From Diprion similis (taxonomy: Eukaryota; Arthropoda; Insecta; Hymenoptera; Diprionidae): 64,000 nt of DNA. Position numbers and translations under genes: made by a program. Every line of letters starts with the position of its first letter. Position 1 is the first letter of the stretch. Shown in pieces: positions 58,276-64,000 of this stretch. The stretch lies in NCBI RefSeq assembly GCF_021155765.1, contig NC_060118.1, positions 2,728,001-2,792,000 on the forward strand. The letters run 5' to 3'. Under the pieces are notes generated by a model. That model saw only the letters and a program-made list of their open reading frames with translations, did not search any database and was not told the origin of the DNA.

Positions 58276-59627
58276 CATGTTATAAAATGAATAGGGTTTC
58301 TGCGTCAACCGCTTTATTGTAAAAACAGTCCTGTTTCAGACTTAAAACGAGAAACATATTGCCATTAAAGCATTTTTCTTCCAAATATTTTACATAGTGC
58401 CTTTTATTGATTCCGATGACTAAGCTCACGTACCCACATTTTATTTGAAACGCGAGTCCGTTTCAATATGAATAAATTGATTTTACTATCATCGAAACGG
58501 TACTACTTTGTACTGTACGTTGACTGTACTTCATTATTGCAACTAATCATTGTGGATATTGCACGCTTAAAGTGAACGACTGCCAGACAAGGTGAAAATC
58601 ATTGCGCGACAGGCATTGTCATGAGAAGAAGAAGGCTGACCTAGTGGAATTGGCGCAATTTGCATGTCTGAAAGTTCTCAGCAACTGGTCAGGAGCATGA
58701 GTTTCCTGGATACAATTGTATGTATGTACATCACAGCAAGTACTTATAGCAGCTGAAAATTTCAAATACAACCAGATATTGCACATAATTACTAATCTCC
58801 TGAAATTAGTGTATAAAATGTTCTTATTATTTCATTGCTTTATACATCACGTTCCAGCACCAGTGGAAATTATGGAACACGATTCATCAGTAAACAAATA
58901 TAGGGTATAGCGATTCAGAAACCGTACCCGTTGATGGGACCGCCGCTTCTCCACAGCCATCAACATCTGGCATTTACGTGGTGTCTGCTTGCTCAGGAAG
59001 AATAATTTCAAGTTTGCTCACGAAAGAAAGTCAAATGCTATCTCATCATGAAAGTACTGTTTCTTCTCGATCGTTCGTACGTATCGCTCCTCCATTATCA
59101 TCTCCAGTTGCAAATCCATCTCCGTGGCCTACGCATACATCAAAAGTATCCACCCCAGTTGGTAGGTTTCGCACGATATCGAGTAGTGATCGTGAAGAAT
59201 CATCTAGTTCAATTAGCTATTCGGACCCTTCTCTAAAAGAAGAAATACTTTGGAATCAAACTGATGATGCCGATCCAGTGCATAGAAATTCTGGCACTGA
59301 GTCCAAAGAACACAGGCTGAAGCAATCACGGAATGATGAGGCGAATGTGGCTATAATGATTGCTCTGGGATCAAAGAACTTTTATAAAGGGGAAATTGAT
59401 GCATCTTATACCCGCATATGACAAAACAGAGCTACAATAAAATATTATAAAATTTTGCGTGCCATACTGGACTACTTGCGAATGTGTGCTAAATATGTTT
59501 ATTTAGTTTAAGAAGAAACACAAAGAAGTACAAAATTATTTCATATCTAAAAAGATTTTTAATATTGCTGAACAATCAGATTATGATGTATCCATGGAAT
59601 ATTGTATATTTAAACTATATAATATAC

Positions 59628-61513
59628 TGTAACGTGGCATTTTAGAATGGCTCGTTACGAGGCTAAAAATCTGAAGGAAACTACCGAAAACGCGTCCCTG
59701 GCGGGGTACTCCAAGCAAGCTCGATACGATATAGGCGAAAAATACTAGATACCAATATTTTCTGTATAAATTTTGTAATCCCGCGCTTCGGCGCAAACTA
59801 AACAGGTACCGCAACCACGATCATCAAGGGGTCAACACGTTTCTTTGATTCACCGAGGGATCGACAACTACCGAAAACTACAGTTCCAGCTACCGACGAA
59901 TTCAACTACCGTTCCGTAAACATGAATCTCCCGTACAACTTTGAATGCTTACTTTTTCGGATGCCGTAAGTTCGACATTAAGGGCAGACCGCAGCCTGTC
60001 GTCCACCGGCTTACCGGCCACAAGCCGGACCGAACCCAAAACACTACGTCCAAGGTTGATAAAGCCCTCGTCCTGAGGATCGACGCAGCCTTCCTGTCAG
60101 TAAGGGCTACAATCATTGTGGTCCACGGACGATGAGGTGCTGTAAGCCGCCGTGTGACTGCATGATTTCGTTTTGTAATTAATTTCCGACAACTTATCGT
60201 TGAGCGACCTCGTAACTACCGAATAACTATCTTTTGTATTTCTGAATCTCTTTGCTTATCTTTTGTATCTCTGAATTTTTTTTGCTTTTCGTAATTTTAT
60301 GCTAGAAATGCTTGTGTAATTTCTAGTGTCTATTACTGTCGCTATCTTTAATTTTCTTACTAGTATTGCCTATCGCTTTGTATCGTATCGCCTATTTTTA
60401 TATTATTTGCTTTGTGCATGAAATTTCGTATCGTATATCGAGCTACTTGGAGTACAGCTGAGCGTAGATTAAGCCGCTAAATACTACCGCACCTTTCTTT
60501 TCTATCGCTTATATTGATTTACATTTCTTATTACCTTGTAATATTTTCTTGTTTCCCGAATATCGTATTTCTGTGTTATCTTAAGTTGCTTATTGTAACC
60601 AGGGGTATTCAGTGTATTATTTTTACTCTGCAATCCCTTCTCTAAACCTCTCAATCTCGTATAACTTTTGTATTTTCTCTCGTTATCGTAATTTCGAATT
60701 TCCTTGTTAATTTAATATCGTAATTTAGACTGTTGTAATTATCGACTCGCTTGCCGTGAATAATTCTTCCGTATAAGCTAGCGACCTTTGTGAATCGTAT
60801 ATCACTGTCAATCTTTCTCGCTAATTACCGTTTGTCGTAATTTAAATATTATTTTCTTGTCACTATCGTTCTAAGCTACCGTCAATTCCGTCAACTACCG
60901 ATTTTCGCTAAAGTTTCACTCTTGCTTTAATTTAACAAATTAACAATTCTCGTAGTGCCGCTTTCGAAATTTGGGTAAGATCACGTCGCCCAGTGACGTC
61001 TAGTTGAAGTAGACTTTTTGCATTATATCGCTTCTCTCGACCTACGACTAATTTCTTTTGTTAACTATTATTTTTGTGCTTAGCTTCTTTTATCGAAAAT
61101 CTTGTAAACTACTCTCATTGACTAAATGTCTTTTGTTAACTTCCTGTAACCAATTTGACTAATCTACCGCTTGTGAACTGATCAATAATATACGACTGAT
61201 TGACTTGTTAATTTACTTGATTCGAGCTTATTTCTTGATTTCTTTATTTTCCTTATTTCCGTAACTGTTGTAACTGCCTTTGGATACCGCCACTCTACCA
61301 GTTCGTGTGAGTACCTGAGCCTAGCCAGCCATACAACGGGTTCTCTAGTTATTATTATCGTATCGCATCTTTTCTTTTTCCCTAAAAATTGACGCTGAAG
61401 CGTCTGGCGCCCAACGAGTTTCGTATCCTAAGTATCGTATCGAATAATTGAAGAATCGCGCCAAAGTGTTAACGGTAAGTCCTCGTCAGAGGGTAACAGA
61501 ATTTAGCGTCACA
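59628..61513 (-). mobile_element. Solo-LTR-like repeat, family A, inverted shorter copy
   Basis: 1,886 bp; on the minus strand it begins TGTGACGCTAAATTC at 61513 and ends CCACGTTACA at 59628, colinear with 2924-5590. It lacks about 790 bp lying between two 55-bp direct repeats of the longer copy. Flanks ATAC and GTAC are an imperfect possible TSD. Confidence 0.65.
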
Positions 61514-63470
61514 GTACATATAAATAGGCCATTACATATTCAACCTCATTTGCTATTATTTGATTCGCAATATTGTTCATCAATTGTCATTAATCATTCA
61601 GAACAGAGGAACAAGCTAATGTTTTGGGGGGAGGGAGAAGGGGAGGGGTACCTGGGGCAACGGACCCATAATGTGAGTACACCCCTGGGTAGATATTTCG
61701 AAACTACACAATTTTTGTCGAAACCATTTCTGTATACTTCAGATTGCCTTTTTCGAAATTGAGAAAAATGCACTTTTCAATACAAAAAATTGCACCAACA
61801 GCGGTGGCGCAAAAAGGCGCAACTTTTTATTTTTATTTTCACTAAACAATACATCCAGCTACAAGTTAAAATAAAAAAAACCGCTGGACAATGCCGGACA
61901 AGTCAAGTTTTCTCTGAGTGTTTACGATTTTTCGTTGCAATTTTACGGTAATTTTAGCAAGAATCATTCTTTTTTTGATATCACATGCATCAATATTATG
62001 AAATGAGAATTTCATGATGATATTGTCCTCACCTTCCCTTTTCGAATCCATTTTTTGGATATTTTTTCCGTTGGTTATTGTGGCCTTCAGCACGTTCTAA
62101 ATATAACACTGAGAATTGCACTCGGAGCGCGATGCGTCTAGCTCGAGCGAGGGTCACTTTAGAACTGGAATACAATAGCAGGTATAAGGGATGAACCCCT
62201 CCCAAGACTGGAATCTGACGCTCCGACTATTACTCTACCTGACCCCCCACTTCAAAACCCCGAAAATAAAACTTCATTTTTGACCTTTTGGCCAGAGATT
62301 TGCGATTCTGTCCCACTGTGCGTTGGTTGTATTGAAGCTTTTGACTTCCGCGGCAACCCCCTCGTGCTTCACGTTTTCAAATTTACACGTCAGTATGATG
62401 TTGACCTTCACATTTCCCTCATCACGCTGTACCAGCTTCAATTTTTTCGACGGTAATCCGCTGCGCGTCACTCAGAAAGGCCTCCAAATCCTTATGGCCA
62501 AGATTGGTGACAATGCCGGTGCGAATCCGGTTAGCAAAAGCACTATGGCTGGTTTCATTTCAAACCACCCAGCAAGGTCAGGACAAAAAATTCAAACGAC
62601 TTGTAAATAATTTATATGATTCTTTGGGTAATTTAAGGGGACCCGTATTTGGGCATTTTGCTTCAGAAAAATTTCATCTCTCTGCACAGCTATTACCATT
62701 TTTTGTCAAAAACTCGTATTTACGGATTCCGTAAATTTACTGTTTTTTTTAAAGTGCTATAACTTTTGAACGAATTAACGGATTTGAGTGACTTTTTTTT
62801 CAAAATGTGCGTATTTTTATCTTCTTTCAGAAAATCATAAGTTTAGGAAGATCGACACAAAATCGCCGGAGTTATTCAACGTAATGTAAAATAATCCGAA
62901 AAAATTCAACCCCGATTTTCGGGAATTGCGTATTTTTTTTTTCTTTCACCAATTTTTTCTCGAATAGTTCTTCAAAGATACTAACTTTTCGCACAAGTTT
63001 CGTTAGCGGATTAGTTCTGTAAAAAGAGTTATGAATTTTTCAATATTACGATTTTTTATATTTTCAGGTAGCTTATATTTTGTACTGTAAATCGATTTCT
63101 TTATGTCGCTACATTGTTTCTTTCTGTTTCATACATGTATACGACGAAATAAGTGGGTAAGAGAAGTATGAAAAATCCATTCAAAAATAAGACTATATTA
63201 ATCCCAAAACAGTTCAATATTACAATAAACATGAATTCACTATAACTATGTTTGAAGCATCTCACACATCGTTAAATTATTTGAATTGTTGCTTCTTCAA
63301 CCCAAGGGTGCTGACTTGTTCTTGTAGTAAAGGTACAGTTCGTATTTATATAGATATATAGATATTTCATATAGACACGAACTGTGTGTCCACATAGATA
63401 TATAGATATTATATATAGACTAGCTGCTGATATTCCCTCACTCGCTAAAGCCCGCTCGGATTGGCTGATT
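61514..63470. other. No gene recognised
   Basis: Scattered short frames only. A minus-strand frame at 62274-62471 and a plus-strand one at 62323-62610 overlap and neither shows a known domain. A TAGATATATAGATAT-type simple repeat lies near 63345-63420. Confidence 0.3.
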
Positions 63471-63499
63471 TTTGTGCTCGTGCGCTCTCACAGTCTACT

Positions 63500-63660
63500 G
63501 TACCGACCGTCGATCAAAATGGCGCTACCTATTTATCGACCGAAGGTTCAACCTTACCGACAGTGTTATCAGCCGAGGGTCAAAATCTTGCTGCTTTACC
63601 GACTGTTTCATCGACGGAAGGTCAAAATCACGCGGCTTTACCATCGGTCTCGCTGTTATT
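63500..63660 (+). repeat. Tandem repeat with ~48-bp period
   Basis: Three to four units share TCGACCGAAGGTTCA-type and TTTACCGACTGTTTCATC-type segments. In one frame the repeats read as a 16-residue Ser/Thr/Leu-rich motif (TVSSTEGQN and variants), open from 63461 to 63775. No family recognised; coding is uncertain. Confidence 0.5.
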
Positions 63661-63779
63661 CCCCCCCCCCTACCGACGGTCGAGGTTTAGCGGAGACGTA
63701 AACCCTTCTGTTCCCAACGTGCCCATCTCAGGAATGTTCCGGTTAACTTTCAGCGGCTTGCGGTGTGATATTTGACACC

Positions 63780-64000
63780 CTACATTCCGCAATTAACAGT
63801 TCCGAGAATTGTTTTCGTTAACCCGATATCAATTACGTGACATTCTTTTCTCGAAAACTGCTTGTGTGGTCCAAGGACCAGTATGATATCAACCACGTAA
63901 CATTCGACAATTAATAATTCTGAGAATGGCTGGGGTGAACCACGTGACATTCCGTTCCCACGATATCGAACCACGTGACGTTCTGTTTGAGTCCAAGATC
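63780..64000. repeat. Degenerate repeats with CACGTG motifs, cut by the window end
   Basis: Four versions of CACGTGACATTC (two with one or two changes) occur at about 63833, 63894, 63940 and 63973, each preceded by a GATATC-like box in three cases. The array runs out of the window. Confidence 0.55.

Larger units (their letters stand above)
54359..58465 (+). mobile_element. Gag-only gypsy-type LTR element
   Basis: 5' LTR 54359-54636 (TGTTACG...TTTCA) and 3' LTR 57351-58465, the latter split by a solo LTR; TSD ATAT at 54355-54358 and 58466-58469. A primer-binding site TGGTGTCAGAATCGGGAT starts at 54638, one base after the LTR. A polypurine tract (AGGGGGGAGTAG) ends at 57350. Only gag is present; about 1.1 kb after it has no pol homology that I recognise. 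It must depend on enzymes from elsewhere. Confidence 0.85.
54184..59421 (+). pseudogene. MADF-domain gene, interrupted and apparently decayed
   Basis: MADF domains (Myb/SANT-like) bind DNA in insect transcription regulators. Exon 1 (54184, or ATG at 54205, to 54346) has the first half: FPHLYNKKDPYYKDSI, then ENSWKTIA, ending at a GTATGT donor. A second exon starts at 58573 in matching phase with the second half (DCQTR, then KSLRDR). The conserved Trp between them is TGA at 58593-58595. The frame then shifts before SMSFLDTI (about 58680). A Ser/Pro-rich terminal segment runs to 59421, with its start unclear near 58850-58904. A 4.1-kb retroelement fills intron 1. Sequence errors could mimic the lesions, but two or three together suggest a pseudogene. 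Confidence 0.6.

Overview
The window is eukaryotic nuclear DNA from an arthropod, most likely an insect; a hymenopteran is possible but I cannot prove it. Genes have introns with GT-AG sites (one GC-AG). Intergenic DNA is AT-rich, and most of the window is layered transposable elements. I see no bacterial operons, CRISPR arrays or rRNA genes.

Host genes are few. A THAP zinc-finger gene lies at the left edge (minus strand, 416-1160, continuing leftward). The clearest gene is PQBP1, a WW-domain splicing factor (minus strand, 17304-21482, six coding exons that join in frame to give 295 codons). A small unknown ORF lies tail-to-tail with it (16618-16770). A MADF-domain gene (54184-59421) looks decayed: a stop replaces the conserved Trp codon, and a 4.1-kb retroelement sits in its first intron.

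Layout, left to right. 1202-2640 is a fold-back element with a 9-bp target duplication (TSD). 2924-5590 is a solo-LTR-like repeat. 5591-11257 is a nest of old repeats, two inverted copies of a 1-kb TIR element and a solo LTR. 11270-13749 is a 2.5-kb palindrome. 14562-16392 holds three 591-bp TTAA elements. 16618-21482 carries the small ORF and PQBP1. 21613-24935 is a second nest with a 613-bp MITE and another solo LTR. 26365-33570 is a small LTR element with a defective 6-kb Ty3/gypsy element in its right LTR. 33591-34783 is a Helitron-like 3' end with an OTU protease ORF. 35381-51016 is a giant palindrome. 51208-52848 is a broken pogo-type transposase. 54359-58465 is a gag-only gypsy element. 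59628-61513 is an inverted copy of the first solo LTR. 61514-64000 is mostly unrecognised, with short tandem repeats at its end.

The most unusual structure is the giant palindrome. Its two 7,065-bp arms show no length difference and look identical wherever I compared them. They are separated by a 74-bp spacer. Each arm carries an intact, three-exon, 358-codon Tc1/mariner-superfamily transposase gene. The two genes are divergent, 832 bp apart, and the arms also carry long degenerate tandem repeats. The ends are 87-bp terminal repeats that have diverged far more than the arms. A 1.26-kb fold-back element sits in the right arm only.
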